NCBI RefSeq assembly: GCF_009177065.1
Contig: NZ_WEZF01000014.1
Coordinates: forward strand, 1 to 64,000
Origin: Tautonia marina
GTDB taxonomy: Bacteria; Planctomycetota; Planctomycetia; Isosphaerales; Isosphaeraceae
Reading direction: 5' to 3'
DNA length: 64,000 bases
A program made the position numbers and the translations under genes. Shown one piece after another: positions 16,228 to 25,735 of the stretch (position 1 is its first letter; every line of letters starts with the position of its first letter). The notes below the pieces were generated by a model. That model had not been told where the DNA came from and did not search any database. It was given only the letters and a program-made list of their open reading frames with translations.

Positions 16228-17520
16228 ATGCCTTCACCGCTTCGCGATGCCATCACCCGGGGGCTTGCGCCCGGGGCCGACCTTGCCGCCGCCATTCACG
16301 AGCTGGGGGATTACCCGCTGCGGACCATCGAGGATGCGGAGGCCGTGTGCGAGGCGCTCGAGCGCCTGCCGGCCGAACCTGATCCGGACGACCAGACAAC
16401 ACGGTCGCCGTTGCACGCCGTGCTGGGGATCTTGCAGGGGATCGAGACGCGAGAAGCCTACGAGGGAATCGCCGAGCGGGGGATCTCCCGGCTGGCGGCG
16501 GTGGTGACCGAGCATTTGCGGTCGCCCGAGGCTGCGACGCCGTCGAGGCGGGAGGTGATCGCCTTCGCGCTGAAGGTGCTGGGCCTGTATCGCGTGCCCG
16601 AGGCGATCGAGCCGATAGCCGAGGCAGCCCGCCGTCCGGGCGTCGATGAGGCGTTTCTCTGGGAGGTGATCTTCCGGACCTTCGACGCGCAGCACCCCCT
16701 CCGGTTGACCCTCTGCGACCGCCTGCGCGACCCCTTGCCGAAGGGGTTCGCAGGAATTGCCTACCTCGACTTTGCCAATACGCTGGCGCGAGAAGGATTC
16801 ATTGACGATCACCCGTTTGATTCATCGGAGGGGATTGATCGGCTGGTCGGACTGCTGAGGGACTCGGACCCCGAGTCGTTTTCTCAGGCACAGAGCGCCG
16901 CGGCGGCCTTGCCGTTTCTCGACCCGGCCGCACGAGAACCCTTGATGGCGCTGGCGATGGATCACCCCTCGACCGGTGTGCAGATGGAAGGGGCCTGGGC
17001 GGCGGCGAAGCTCGGCAGCGAGGCGGGGATTCGCTTTCTGGGGCGGCTGTGCCTGGACGTGAACCACAGTCTTCAGGCAAGGCTGTATTTGCAGGAGCTG
17101 GACCGGCACGAGGCGGTTCCGCCGCGCGCCCACGAGCCGAACTTCGAGGCGATGGCGAAGATGGTCGACTGGCTCGGGCACCCGATGGAGTTCGGCCAGC
17201 CTCCCGACGAGATTTCCCTGTTCGATACGCGGGAACTCCTCTGGCCGCCGGCCAACGACATGAGGCGGCTCTGGCTGTTTCACTACCGATACGCGGCGAC
17301 TGCTCCGGATCAGCCCGAAACGGAAGGGATCGGCATGGTCGGCTCGATCACCTTTTCGCTGTTTGGGGAAACATCGTCAAGCATGACACCGGAGGACATC
17401 TACGCTCTTCACTGTTGCTGGGAGCTGGCCGTCGACGACGACCCGAGAGCGCCGTCGGCCCGCTCGATCGCCGCCGGACGGGCCTTGCTCGGGTTCCCTC
17501 CGATCGAAAACGCATCGTGA
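16228..17520 (+). CDS. Hypothetical protein, HEAT-like helical repeats
   Basis: A 430-residue soluble protein. The first 330 residues are Ala/Leu-rich helical pairs resembling HEAT-like repeats (for example 'EVIAFALKVLGLYRVPEAIEPIAEAARR' and 'MEGAWAAAKLGSEAGIRFLG'). The C-terminal 100 residues form a distinct domain with aromatic residues ('NDMRRLWLFHYRYAA', 'VGSITFSLFGETSSSMTPEDIYALHCCWEL'). I do not recognise a named family; function is unknown. The ATG at 16228 was preferred over an upstream alternative start at 16186 because the N-terminal 14 residues are out of character. Confidence 0.65.
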   Translation: MPSPLRDAITRGLAPGADLAAAIHELGDYPLRTIEDAEAVCEALERLPAEPDPDDQTTRSPLHAVLGILQGIETREAYEGIAERGISRLAAVVTEHLRSPEAATPSRREVIAFALKVLGLYRVPEAIEPIAEAARRPGVDEAFLWEVIFRTFDAQHPLRLTLCDRLRDPLPKGFAGIAYLDFANTLAREGFIDDHPFDSSEGIDRLVGLLRDSDPESFSQAQSAAAALPFLDPAAREPLMALAMDHPSTGVQMEGAWAAAKLGSEAGIRFLGRLCLDVNHSLQARLYLQELDRHEAVPPRAHEPNFEAMAKMVDWLGHPMEFGQPPDEISLFDTRELLWPPANDMRRLWLFHYRYAATAPDQPETEGIGMVGSITFSLFGETSSSMTPEDIYALHCCWELAVDDDPRAPSARSIAAGRALLGFPPIENAS

Positions 17521-17602
17521 TGCGATTGCAAATTGGTTGATCGCTCCGAGACGTGTTGAGTTGTCTACCTGACTCGTCTCGACTCTTTTCCGAGTTGATC
17601 CA

Positions 17603-19531
17603 ATGCCCACCGACGCACCGATCGAACCTGTTGCCGACCGTGTGAGCCGATCTTCGGCGCTGATCGCGGTGTTTACCGTGGGAATGATCGCGGTGCATCT
17701 GGTGCTTCGGTTTGGGATCGGCACCAGCGCGACGGTTCAGGGAATTCCGATCGAACGCTGGCCGTTGCTGGCGGCCTTGCTGTTCGGTGGGGGGCCGTTG
17801 GTGCTGGACCTGCTGTCGAAGATGCTCCGCCGCGAGTTCGGCGCGGATTTGCTGGCGGGGATCTCGATCGTAACGGCGGTCGTGCTGGGGGAATACCTCG
17901 CCGGAGCGCTGGTGGTGTTGATGCTCTCCGGAGGCGAGGCAATCGAGGCATACGCGGTGCGGAGCGCCTCGTCGGTGCTGGAAGCGCTGGCGAAGCGGAT
18001 GCCCTCGATCGCCCACCGCAAGACCCAGGGCGGGACGGTGGCCGATGTGGCGCTCGACGCGGTGGGGATCGGCGATGAGCTGGTTGTCTTCCCGCACGAG
18101 ATTTGCCCGGTGGACGGCGAGGTGATCGATGGTCATGGAACGATGGATGAGTCGTTCCTGACCGGCGAGCCATACCTGATGTCGAAGGCCCCCGGCTCGA
18201 CGGTGATCTCCGGGGCGATCAACGGTGAGTCGGCCCTGACCATTCGGGCCGAAAAGCTGGCGATCGATTCGCGATATGCGAAAATCATGGAGGTGATGCG
18301 CGCCTCTGAACAACGTCGGCCGCGTATCCGACGCCTGGGCGACACGCTGGGAGCGCTCTACACGCCCCTGGCCGTGGCAATCGCGCTAGTGGCCTGGTTG
18401 ATCAGCGGCGATGCGGTGCGATTTCTGGCCGTGCTGGTGGTGGCCACGCCTTGCCCGCTCTTGATTGCGATTCCGGTGGGAATCATTGGGGCGATTTCGC
18501 TGTCGGCGAGGCGAGGGATCATCATCAAAGATCCGGCGGTTCTCGAAGCGATTGATACGTGCCGCACGGCGATTTTCGACAAGACGGGGACCTTGACGTA
18601 TGGTGCTCCTCGATTGACGACGATCGACGTCTCGACGATCGCGGGCATGAGCGAGGATGCGATTCTCCACCTGGTCGCCAGCCTGGAACGATACTCGAAG
18701 CACCCGCTTTCCGGCGCGATTCTGAACGAAGCCAGGCGCCGACGCCTGAATCTGTCCGATGCCTCGCAGGTCGAGGAGCGGCCCGGCCAGGGCTTGCTCG
18801 GGACGGTTGACGGCCATACCGTGCGGATTTGCAGCCGGAAGCAACTGCTTGCGCTCGATCCCGAGGCCGCACCCCACCTTCCTCCCATGTCTGGGGGAAT
18901 GGAATGCGTGGCCGCGATCGACGACCGCTTCGCCGCCGTCTTCCGCTTTCGTGACGAGCCGAGGCGCGAGGGGGCCTCGTTCATCGAGCACCTGGGGCCG
19001 AAACACCAGTTTGACCGCGTCCTGATTGTCTCTGGAGACCGCGAGTCGGAGGTGCGCTACCTGGCCGATCGGGTTGGCATCGGTGAGGTGTATGCCTCGC
19101 AAACGCCCGAGCAGAAGGTGGCGATCGTCCGAGACGAGACCTCGAAAGCGCCCACTGTGTTTCTGGGAGACGGCATCAACGACGCCCCTGCCCTGGCCGA
19201 GGCGACCGTCGGCGTCGCCTTCGGCCAGAACAGCGACATCACATCTGAAGCCGCCGGGGCGGTGATCCTTGACACGTCGCTTTCAAAGGTTGACGAATTT
19301 TTCCATATCAGTAAGCGCCTTCGAAAAATCGTCCTTCAGAGCGCCGTCGGCGGCATGGTGTTGAGCCTGGTCGGCATGATGATCGCCGCCTTCGGCTATT
19401 TGCCTCCGGTGGCGGGGGCGATTTTCCAGGAAGTGATCGACGTGATTGCGGTCGTTAATGCGTTGCGGGTGGCCTTTTCTCCGCCTCGTCTGACGGATTT
19501 TGATGCCGAACCGGGCGCGTCGGCACGATGA
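17603..19531 (+). CDS. Heavy-metal P1B-type ATPase, TPCP motif
   Basis: A 642-residue P-type ATPase without an N-terminal metal-binding domain. The actuator has 'DESFLTGEP', the transmembrane metal motif is TPCP (Thr282-Pro285) within '[15 protein letters not shown]', the phosphorylated Asp326 lies in DKTGTLT, the nucleotide region has an HP motif in 'SKHPLSGA', and the hinge is '[11 protein letters not shown]'. The P1B fold with TPC rather than CPC or SPC places it near the P1B-5-like group, whose reported substrates are Ni or Fe; the substrate here is not proven. The 82-base upstream gap contains CGAGACG...CGTCTCG (17547-17581), a possible stem or operator. Confidence 0.85.
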   Translation: MPTDAPIEPVADRVSRSSALIAVFTVGMIAVHLVLRFGIGTSATVQGIPIERWPLLAALLFGGGPLVLDLLSKMLRREFGADLLAGISIVTAVVLGEYLAGALVVLMLSGGEAIEAYAVRSASSVLEALAKRMPSIAHRKTQGGTVADVALDAVGIGDELVVFPHEICPVDGEVIDGHGTMDESFLTGEPYLMSKAPGSTVISGAINGESALTIRAEKLAIDSRYAKIMEVMRASEQRRPRIRRLGDTLGALYTPLAVAIALVAWLISGDAVRFLAVLVVATPCPLLIAIPVGIIGAISLSARRGIIIKDPAVLEAIDTCRTAIFDKTGTLTYGAPRLTTIDVSTIAGMSEDAILHLVASLERYSKHPLSGAILNEARRRRLNLSDASQVEERPGQGLLGTVDGHTVRICSRKQLLALDPEAAPHLPPMSGGMECVAAIDDRFAAVFRFRDEPRREGASFIEHLGPKHQFDRVLIVSGDRESEVRYLADRVGIGEVYASQTPEQKVAIVRDETSKAPTVFLGDGINDAPALAEATVGVAFGQNSDITSEAAGAVILDTSLSKVDEFFHISKRLRKIVLQSAVGGMVLSLVGMMIAAFGYLPPVAGAIFQEVIDVIAVVNALRVAFSPPRLTDFDAEPGASAR

Positions 19532-19610
19532 GACGCGGCGTGTTCTTGAGGATCGCCGACGGCCCCGATGGCCCGACACCTACGGCTTTCTGGTTTCCGA
19601 ACTCAGTCCG

Positions 19611-20246
19611 ATGATTTCTGAACGGCTCGATCCGTTCTCCGTCATGCCATCGTTCGAGGGATTCCAGGCGCAGATTGACGCCCGCTGTGCCGGGCTCAGC
19701 GACGACCTGGTTCGCCGGTTCGCCTGCGCCTGCTGCCGGCGGATCTGGCACGTCATTGAGAATGATCGGGTCCATCGCGCCCTTGCGACGGCCGAACTGT
19801 TTGCCTCGGAACGCGCGACCTTCAACGACCTGGATACGGCCCGCGCCGAGGTTGCCGACGCGCTCCGGGTCGCCTCCCATGCCGAGTGGGTGGCGGAGGC
19901 CGAGGCCAACTGTACCTACACCCCCCGGTATTGCGAGATCCAGGCTCGTCTGTTTGCGACCCTGGCCGTCTGGTACACCCTCTCGCGGAGCATGGCCGCC
20001 CCTGAACCGGACGACGTGTTATTCCTGACCCCTCGTCACAAGCAGAGCAGTTGGTTCTGGGCCGCGGCGACGGTCGAGGCCATCGAGCGAGCCGAGGCGC
20101 TCCGGTGGTTCGACGAGCACCTCCCGGGCGACCCCGACACCTTCAACGCCACCAACACGACGGCCCGGATGCACCGGATCGACGAGCGCCGGGAACAGCA
20201 GGAGATCCTGGACCGGATGATCGAAAACCAGGCGACACGCGAGTGA
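19611..20246 (+). CDS. Hypothetical planctomycete protein (ACACCRRIW motif)
   Basis: A 211-residue protein with 'RRFACACCRRIWHVIENDRVHRAL', a motif I recognise from a large, poorly characterised group of planctomycete proteins, followed by helical segments rich in Glu/Ala. Three Cys in the CACC stretch could bind a metal, though this is not established. The C-terminus has 'NTTARMHRIDERREQQEILDRMI'. An ATG at 19611 avoids overlap with the ATPase gene; an earlier in-frame start at 19500 would overlap it by 32 bases. Confidence 0.65.
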   Translation: MISERLDPFSVMPSFEGFQAQIDARCAGLSDDLVRRFACACCRRIWHVIENDRVHRALATAELFASERATFNDLDTARAEVADALRVASHAEWVAEAEANCTYTPRYCEIQARLFATLAVWYTLSRSMAAPEPDDVLFLTPRHKQSSWFWAAATVEAIERAEALRWFDEHLPGDPDTFNATNTTARMHRIDERREQQEILDRMIENQATRE

Positions 20247-20294
20247 ACCCTCAAGGGTCGTCTGCGTGCCAATCGGGACGCCCGGCGGCCCACC

Positions 20295-20645
20295 TCACTG
20301 CACGACGATCGCATCGACCTTGCCCGGATAAAAGGCGAGGTGGTCCTTGATGGCGGCGACCTCGGCCTTCGGGTCCTCGTAGCTCCAGGCGACGTCGTCG
20401 GTCACCTGGTCGCCGATCGTCAGGCGGAAGTAGCTGGCGTCGCCCTTGAAGGGGCAGTGGGTAGATCGCTCGGTGCGCTGCATGGCGTCCATCACGATGT
20501 CGTCGCGTGGGATGTAGACGATTGGCGCCATGCTACCTTCCTTCAGGGCCAGCGCCCGGCGCGACTCGGCGATGGTCTTCTCTCCCTTTGTCACCAGGAC
20601 CCGGCCGGCGATCGGTTCGATGGAGATGTGGTGCGGGTTGCTCAT
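20295..20645 (-). CDS. DUF427 domain-containing protein
   Basis: A 116-residue protein matching DUF427: 'ISIEPIAGRVLVTKGEKTIAES' at the N-terminus, 'VYIPRDDIVMDAMQRTERSTHCPFKGDASYF' in the centre and 'DDVAWSYEDP' near the end. The central T-x-CPFKG-x-AxY motif is the hallmark of the family. Function is unknown. The ATG at 20645 begins the conserved domain; a longer open frame extends upstream without conservation. Confidence 0.88.
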   Translation of the reverse strand: MSNPHHISIEPIAGRVLVTKGEKTIAESRRALALKEGSMAPIVYIPRDDIVMDAMQRTERSTHCPFKGDASYFRLTIGDQVTDDVAWSYEDPKAEVAAIKDHLAFYPGKVDAIVVQ

Positions 20646-20914
20646 CGGATGCCGTTTCCTTTGAATCACAGGGATGAATCGAGAATCGACCGTGCCTTCG
20701 CAGAAGATTCTCTTGCAGGTTTTAGGCCACCGGCAAGGCCCGCTGGCCGGAGCATGACCGCTGACCGAAAGATTGATCGAATCGGTTGGACTTCCGCGGC
20801 GTCTCTGGAGTTTAATGAAGACTCGTGATCGTCTCGCGGGCTGTCGACGTCCGCCTCTCACTCGAGCATCCAATCGGATGGGCTTGATCTGATTCGCCAC
20901 GGAGGAGACTTCGC

Positions 20915-22321
20915 ATGAGCCAGGCGTTCGCAACGAGCGTTCCGGGCATCGTCGGACCCGTGCTGATGATGCTGGTCGTCCCGGTTCACCTCCAGGCACA
21001 GGAGGACGATTCGAGCCCCGCTGCCCCCGGGGTGATCGAACTCGGCCGCGACCTGTTCACCCACCGCTGGATGCCGGGCGATCCAAAGAGCCGGGGGGGA
21101 GATGGCCTCGGGCCGGTCTTCAATGCCCAGTCGTGCCTCGATTGCCACGACCGTGGCGGGATCGGAGGAGCGGGGCATTCGGCGAGGAATATCGACATTG
21201 CCTCGGCCACCGGACAGGATGGCTCAGCAGGAACCGGATTCTTTTATGCTTTCAGCATGAACATGGGTCCGAACCGTTTCGAGTACCGGATCGGCACGCC
21301 CCCCGCCGCCGCCGTGGCCACAAACCGACGAGGGGCCGCCGCTCCGCCGGCGAACCTGGCCGCCCTGGAGGCAATTCACCCCGGATTCCGAGAGTCGCCC
21401 AGCGTGGTCTTGCACCGCTTCGGCACCGATCCCGCCTACGGCAACTGGCGGGCCGAGGTTCCCGGTCGGCACGGCTCGGTTTCGGTGCGCATCACCCAGC
21501 GCAACCCGACGGCCCTGTTCGGCGTTGCCCTGATCGACGACCTTCCCGATGAGGTGCTGGAAGACGCCGCCCGACGCTCCCGACGGGCAAAGGCGACCCG
21601 GGGCCGCCTGGCCCGCACCGCCGACGGCCGCATCGGCCGGTTCGGATGGAAGGGGCAAACCGCAACGCTGGACGAGTTTGTCCGATCGGCCGCGGCCGGA
21701 GAGCTGGGCCTGGAAGTCCCCGGGCATCACCAGGCGCTGGATCCGCGATTGCCGGGCATCGGCGCTCCGGGGCCCGACCTGAATCAGGGGGACCTCGACG
21801 CCCTTCTCGCCTTCGTCCGATCCCTACCGAGGCCGACGATCACCGTGGATGACGAACTCGCCACCCGGATTGAAGCAGGCGCAAGCACCTTCCGATCGAT
21901 CGGCTGCGCCTCGTGCCACGTCCCCGACCTCGGGCCGATCGAAGGGATTTACAGCGACCTGCTGCTGCACGACATGGGCCCTCGGCTCGTCGATACGGGC
22001 TCGTACATCGCCTTTGGGGCTCGACCCGCCGCAGCCCCCGCTGCCGCTCTCGATGCCGATGCCCCGGCCACGGATCACGAGTGGCGCACCCCACCGCTCT
22101 GGGGCCTGGCCGACTCGGGCCCGTACCTTCACGACGGCCGAGCCCAGACGATTTCCGAGGCCATCCTCTTGCACGACGGCCAGGGAGCCGCCGCCGCCCG
22201 ACGCTTCGCGCAGCTCTCCAGCCCGCGGAAGGAACAGCTCGGTGCCTTCCTGCTCTCCCTCACCGCACCGGCCGAGGCCGACGACCCGCCCCGACTCCTT
22301 GGAATCGGAGCCGACGAATAA
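20915..22321 (+). CDS. Di-haem cytochrome c family protein (DUF1111-like)
   Basis: A 468-residue exported protein with a signal-like N-terminus to about residue 28. It has two c-type haem motifs, CLDCH (Cys74-His78) and CASCH (Cys331-His335). The first domain has the conserved 'GLGPVFNAQSCLDCH' and the second 'DLLLHDMGPRL' and 'WRTPPLWGLADSGPYLHDGRAQTISEAI', typical of di-haem oxidoreductases of the DUF1111/MauG-related group. It would act in the periplasm in electron transfer or peroxide reduction. The gene stands alone, divergent from DUF427. Confidence 0.85.
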   Translation: MSQAFATSVPGIVGPVLMMLVVPVHLQAQEDDSSPAAPGVIELGRDLFTHRWMPGDPKSRGGDGLGPVFNAQSCLDCHDRGGIGGAGHSARNIDIASATGQDGSAGTGFFYAFSMNMGPNRFEYRIGTPPAAAVATNRRGAAAPPANLAALEAIHPGFRESPSVVLHRFGTDPAYGNWRAEVPGRHGSVSVRITQRNPTALFGVALIDDLPDEVLEDAARRSRRAKATRGRLARTADGRIGRFGWKGQTATLDEFVRSAAAGELGLEVPGHHQALDPRLPGIGAPGPDLNQGDLDALLAFVRSLPRPTITVDDELATRIEAGASTFRSIGCASCHVPDLGPIEGIYSDLLLHDMGPRLVDTGSYIAFGARPAAAPAAALDADAPATDHEWRTPPLWGLADSGPYLHDGRAQTISEAILLHDGQGAAAARRFAQLSSPRKEQLGAFLLSLTAPAEADDPPRLLGIGADE

Positions 22322-22385
22322 TCGCTTGCCAATCCAAAGCGGGGGCCCGGCTCGAACAGTCCAGTCCGAGCCGCCCGCCTGCCTG

Positions 22386-22412
22386 GCCTCGCCGAACCGA
22401 TCAGGGCGAGGC
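22386..22412. terminator. Hairpin between convergent genes
   Basis: GCCTCGCC and GGCGAGGC form an 8 bp G+C-rich stem with an 11-base loop between the convergent di-haem and DUF5808 genes, overlapping the DUF5808 stop codon. There is no clear T-tract, so terminator function is a guess. Confidence 0.3.
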
Positions 22413-22631
22413 GAGCAGCGCGACGATCGTCACCCCGAACGCGACCGCAAGGAGGAGCAAGACGGTCAGCGGCCCGGAAGGATGGGCGAAGTTCACGGTG
22501 TAGCCCATCCACGGTTTACGCTTGGGGACCCAGGCTCGCGAGTCTCTCGGGCTCCGGTAGATCTCGAACCACCTGCCATGCCAGTTCCGGGGATCGTGCC
22601 ACTCGGCGTCGTTGATTTCAGCCTGGGTCAT
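22401..22631 (-). CDS. DUF5808 domain-containing small membrane protein
   Basis: A 76-residue protein starting MTQAEINDAEWHDPRNW. The motif 'WFEIYRSPRDSRAWVPKRKPWMGYTVNFAHP' matches DUF5808 (DPR-x-WVPKR-x-G-x-TxNFxHP), and a C-terminal membrane helix follows (PLTVLLLLAVAFGVTIVALLA). Function unknown. It is convergent with the di-haem gene. Confidence 0.85.
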   Translation of the reverse strand: MTQAEINDAEWHDPRNWHGRWFEIYRSPRDSRAWVPKRKPWMGYTVNFAHPSGPLTVLLLLAVAFGVTIVALLASP

Positions 22632-22855
22632 GACGGACAGCTCCAACCAATCAATCGTGCGGAGATGATGGGAACATGAGTTCTCCTTCAGGAGCAAGTT
22701 CGCTCCATCATCCCCTTCATTCAGGAACCTCTCCCAGGTTCCCGGCGAGAACGGGAGCCGAGGCCCTTGGGGTTGACCTCCGCGGCGGCCGGGGAACAAT
22801 CAAGACGGGGGCCATCGAGACAACCGACTCCATCGAACGCAACGAAAGATGATTC

Positions 22856-24343
22856 ATGTGCGGATTTGTTTGCCTCTGGAAGATCGACGACAAGGTGCTG
22901 GCTCGGCAGATGATTGAGCGGATCGAGCATCGGGGGCCAGACGAAACGGCGGTGCTTTCGCCAGCGAAGATTCCGGCGGTGATGGCGCATTGTCGGTTGT
23001 CAATCATCGGCACAGCGGATGGCTCGCAGCCGATCTATTGCTCGGACAACGTGCTGGTGGCCAACGGAGAGATTTACAACTACGCCGACATCCGCGCGAT
23101 TTTGGGGGAAAGCGCGTTTGAGACCTCCAGCGACAGCGAGACAATTCTGCAATTGTTTCGGTCGGGTCAGATGCGCTGGGTGTCGAAACTGGACGGGATG
23201 TTCGCCTTTGTGCTGGCGACCCCCGAGCGAATCATCGCCGCCCGAGACCCCCTGGGGATCAAGCCCTTGTACGTGGCCCACCTGCGCGGGGGCCTGGCCT
23301 TTGCCTCGGAGCTGAAGGCGTTTGACGGGCTTGGGCTGGAGAAGCTGGAGGCGATCGAGCCGGGAGCGATGTTTGACAGTCGGGATGGGATCCGACGCTG
23401 GTATCGCTTGCCCCACGGGGCCGCCGAGTTGGAACCGGGGCAGTCGGCCGAGTCGATCTGGAGGGAGCTTCGCCTGGTGATGGAGGAGGCCGTCCGCAAG
23501 TGGATGGTGGCCGATGTGGAGGTCGGCTCGTTCCTCTCCGGGGGGCTCGATTCCTCGATCATCGCCGCTCTGGCCGCCCGGTTCAGCCCGAGGAGGTTGA
23601 AGACCTTCGCCGTTGGCCTGGAAGGGAGCGCCGACGTGATGGCCGCTCGCCGAGTGGCCGAGCATATCGACTCGGATCATCATGAATTACTGTTCTCGAA
23701 GGATGACCTGATCGAGGTGCTGCCGAAGGTCGTCTATCATCTGGAGAGTGCCGATACGGACCTGGTCCGCAGCGCGATTCCGACCCACTTCGCCACGACC
23801 CTGGCCCGGCGACACGTGAAGGCGGTGCTGACCGGTGAGGGGGCCGACGAGCTGTTCGCCGGCTACGCCTACCACCAACGCTACGCCGATCGACCCCGAG
23901 ACCTGGCCGACGAGCTGACGCGGTCGCTGGCGGCGATGCACAACATCAATCTTCAGCGCGTGGATCGGATCACCATGGCCCAGGGCTTGGAAGCAAGGAC
24001 CCCCTTCCTCGACCGCGAGCTGATCGACTTCGCCCAGTCGATCCCTGTCACCCTGAAGCTCAAGGAGACCGACGACGGCGAGCTGGTCGAGAAGTGGATC
24101 CTCCGCAAGGCCTGTGAGGACCTCTTGCCCGAGGATCTGCTCTGGCGAAAGAAGTCTCAGTTCGACGAAGGTTCGGGCACGACCCAGGCGCTTGCCTCGG
24201 CCCTGGCAACGATCCTTGGCGTTGATGGCCCGGTCGATCGCCAGGCCGAGGGACAACTGTATGAGCGCATGCTCCGCGAGCAATACGAGGACCCGGAGTT
24301 GATTCTCAACTGCGCCGGCACGTGGGCCGCCAACCGAGTCTGA
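22856..24343 (+). CDS. asnB: Asparagine synthase (glutamine-hydrolysing)
   Basis: A 495-residue protein. The class II glutaminase domain begins with the catalytic Cys2 (MCGFVCLW) and has 'RGPDET', 'CRLSIIG' and 'ANGEIYNY'. The synthetase domain (about 210-490) has the PP-loop 'SFLSGGLDSSIIAALAA' and 'LTGEGADELFAGY'. It converts aspartate, glutamine and ATP to asparagine. It is somewhat shorter than most AsnB proteins at the C-terminus but all motifs are present. It lies just upstream of a degraded antitoxin fragment and the HigBA array. Confidence 0.92.
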   Translation: MCGFVCLWKIDDKVLARQMIERIEHRGPDETAVLSPAKIPAVMAHCRLSIIGTADGSQPIYCSDNVLVANGEIYNYADIRAILGESAFETSSDSETILQLFRSGQMRWVSKLDGMFAFVLATPERIIAARDPLGIKPLYVAHLRGGLAFASELKAFDGLGLEKLEAIEPGAMFDSRDGIRRWYRLPHGAAELEPGQSAESIWRELRLVMEEAVRKWMVADVEVGSFLSGGLDSSIIAALAARFSPRRLKTFAVGLEGSADVMAARRVAEHIDSDHHELLFSKDDLIEVLPKVVYHLESADTDLVRSAIPTHFATTLARRHVKAVLTGEGADELFAGYAYHQRYADRPRDLADELTRSLAAMHNINLQRVDRITMAQGLEARTPFLDRELIDFAQSIPVTLKLKETDDGELVEKWILRKACEDLLPEDLLWRKKSQFDEGSGTTQALASALATILGVDGPVDRQAEGQLYERMLREQYEDPELILNCAGTWAANRV

Positions 24344-24500
24344 TGCCGCCCTCGCGAGGGTTCGTCCTGAGGTCCGCACGGCATTTCCGAGCGACGAGGC
24401 GGTGAATCAGGCCTTGCGCTCGCTGAGGAAGAACGGCCCTCATGCCTGACGCAGAGTGGCCCCCTCGTGCGATTGCGATCAATCGCCGAGAGAACCCCAC
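24342..24500 (+). pseudogene. Remnant of a GVRGKY-family antitoxin-like gene
   Basis: From 24342 to the TGA at 24447-24449 the frame reads ...EVRTAFPSDEAVNQALRSLRKN, almost identical to residues 49-70 of the product of 1040-1420. The N-terminal half, including the GVRGKY motif and a start codon, is missing. Weak similarity to the paralogue's following codons continues to about 24500 in other frames. It starts at the asnB stop codon, so a recombination event has replaced its 5' half. Confidence 0.7.
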
Positions 24501-24548
24501 CGAGCCGATTCGGTTGACCTGGCGATCGGCCCAACGACGGGACGAGGC

Positions 24549-24655
24549 CCGACGACCTGCTTGACTTCCTCAAACGGCTCGACCGCAAGGTCACCATCCG
24601 GATCACCCCCCACCATCCCGGCGAGCCGTACCACGACATCGCCCTTGGCCCTTGA
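24549..24655 (+). pseudogene. Truncated higA remnant, first unit of the tandem array
   Basis: It encodes the C-terminal part of HigA (LLDFLKRLDRKVTIRITPHH...) up to the same TGA, exactly 891 bases before the equivalent position of the first complete copy. It differs from the complete copies by several substitutions, so it is older than the duplication that made those two. The 5' two thirds of higA and all of higB are missing. Confidence 0.8.
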
Positions 24656-24844
24656 CCGGCTGTCAGCCCGCCTTGAGGCCGGTTAAGTTCTTTGGTATCA
24701 TCGGGTTCTTCGGAATCCTCCCCTCGGACCGAGCGAAGGTGCCGCGGCAGCGCGGGTTGCATCAACAGGTCGGGGGTTGAGTGATTTCTCGGAGCCGAGC
24801 CGCGCGGAAGCGGCCGGGACATCGGACCCGAGGTCCAGGGCGGG

Positions 24845-24864
24845 GTTATAATTTGCGTTATAAC
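24845..24864 (+). promoter_or_regulatory. Promoter -10 and palindromic operator of HigBA copy 1
   Basis: GTTATAA-N6-TTATAAC is a perfect 7 bp inverted repeat, and its left arm contains TATAAT (24847-24852), a consensus -10 box. An operator overlapping the -10 fits autorepression by the HigA antitoxin. The leader-only unit before dnaN diverges just at this point and lacks it. Confidence 0.7.
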
Positions 24865-24885
24865 TCCAAACGCCTATCCATTTGG

Positions 24886-25221
24886 ATGGGCAACTCCCTA
24901 AAAGCCATCCGGGCATTCCCTGACGGGGCTCGTAAGCTTATTGGGGACGAGTTACAATCGATCGAGTTCGGAGGGATGCCGAGGAGCGCGAAACCCTTCA
25001 AGGGAGTCGGCCCTGGCGTTTTCGAACTGGCAGTGCAGTACGATACCGATGCCTACCGCACGGTGGTTGCCGTGCAACTCGGCGAGTGCATCTATGTGCT
25101 GCACGCCTTCAAGAAAAAATCCAAAGAGGGTATCGCGACTCCGAAGTCGGACGTGGACCTGATCAAACAGCGATACGCCGAGGCGGTATCGCTGGCCCGT
25201 CGTCGCGAACAGGGATGCTAA
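24886..25221 (+). CDS. higB: HigB-like toxin (phage-derived Gp49/RelE family), copy 1
   Basis: A protein of at least 111 residues with the Gp49-like HigB pattern: 'GNSLKAIRAFPDGARKLIGDEL', 'AKPFKGVGPGVFELAVQYDTDAYRTVVAVQ' and 'IYVLHAFKKKSKEGIATPKSDVDLIKQRYAEA', the last being the family hallmark. It is expected to be a ribosome-dependent mRNA endonuclease. The start is uncertain. The family usually has a few residues before the W-x-G-(S/N)-S segment, here 'LSIWMGNS', and the promoter at 24847 rules out the in-frame start at 24781. ATG 24886 or a non-ATG codon shortly upstream is likely. Four bases separate it from higA. Confidence 0.85.
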   Translation: MGNSLKAIRAFPDGARKLIGDELQSIEFGGMPRSAKPFKGVGPGVFELAVQYDTDAYRTVVAVQLGECIYVLHAFKKKSKEGIATPKSDVDLIKQRYAEAVSLARRREQGC

Positions 25222-25225
25222 ACCG

Positions 25226-25546
25226 ATGGAGATCGAATTCGAGGAAGGCTCGGGCAATGTCTTCGCCGACCTCGGATTCGAGGATGCCGAGGAACGGTTC
25301 GCGAGGGCGAAGCTGGGAGCGTGCGTCTTCCGGATCCTGGATGAGGCGGGGATGACCCCCGAGGCGATCGGGTCGCTGCTGAGCCTGTCGTCGGAGGAGG
25401 TCGCGCACCTCCTCGACGGCCATTTCAGCCGGTTCTCGACCGACACCCTGCTCGACTTCCTCAAACGGCTCGACCGCAAGGTCACCATCCGGATCACGCC
25501 GCACCACCCCGGCGAGCCGTACCACGACATCGCCCTTGGCCCTTGA
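25226..25546 (+). CDS. higA: HigA-like antitoxin (XRE family), copy 1
   Basis: A 106-residue protein of the HigA/XRE type found next to Gp49-like HigB. The helix-turn-helix spans about residues 42-80: 'EAGMTPEAIGSLLSLSSEEVAHLLDGHFSRFSTDTLLDFLKRL', followed by the conserved 'KVTIRITPHH'. It binds and neutralises HigB and represses the shared promoter. It starts four bases after the higB stop. Confidence 0.88.
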   Translation: MEIEFEEGSGNVFADLGFEDAEERFARAKLGACVFRILDEAGMTPEAIGSLLSLSSEEVAHLLDGHFSRFSTDTLLDFLKRLDRKVTIRITPHHPGEPYHDIALGP

Positions 25547-25735
25547 CCGGCCGTCAGCCCGCCTTGAGGCCGGTTAAGTTCTTTGGTATCATCGGGTTCT
25601 TCGGAATCCTCCCCTCGGACCGAGCGAAGGTGCCGCGGCAGCGCGGGTTGCATCAACAGGTCGGGGGTTGAGTGATTTCTCGGAGCCGAGCCGCGCGGAA
25701 GCGGCCGGGACATCGGACCCGAGGTCCAGGGCGGG

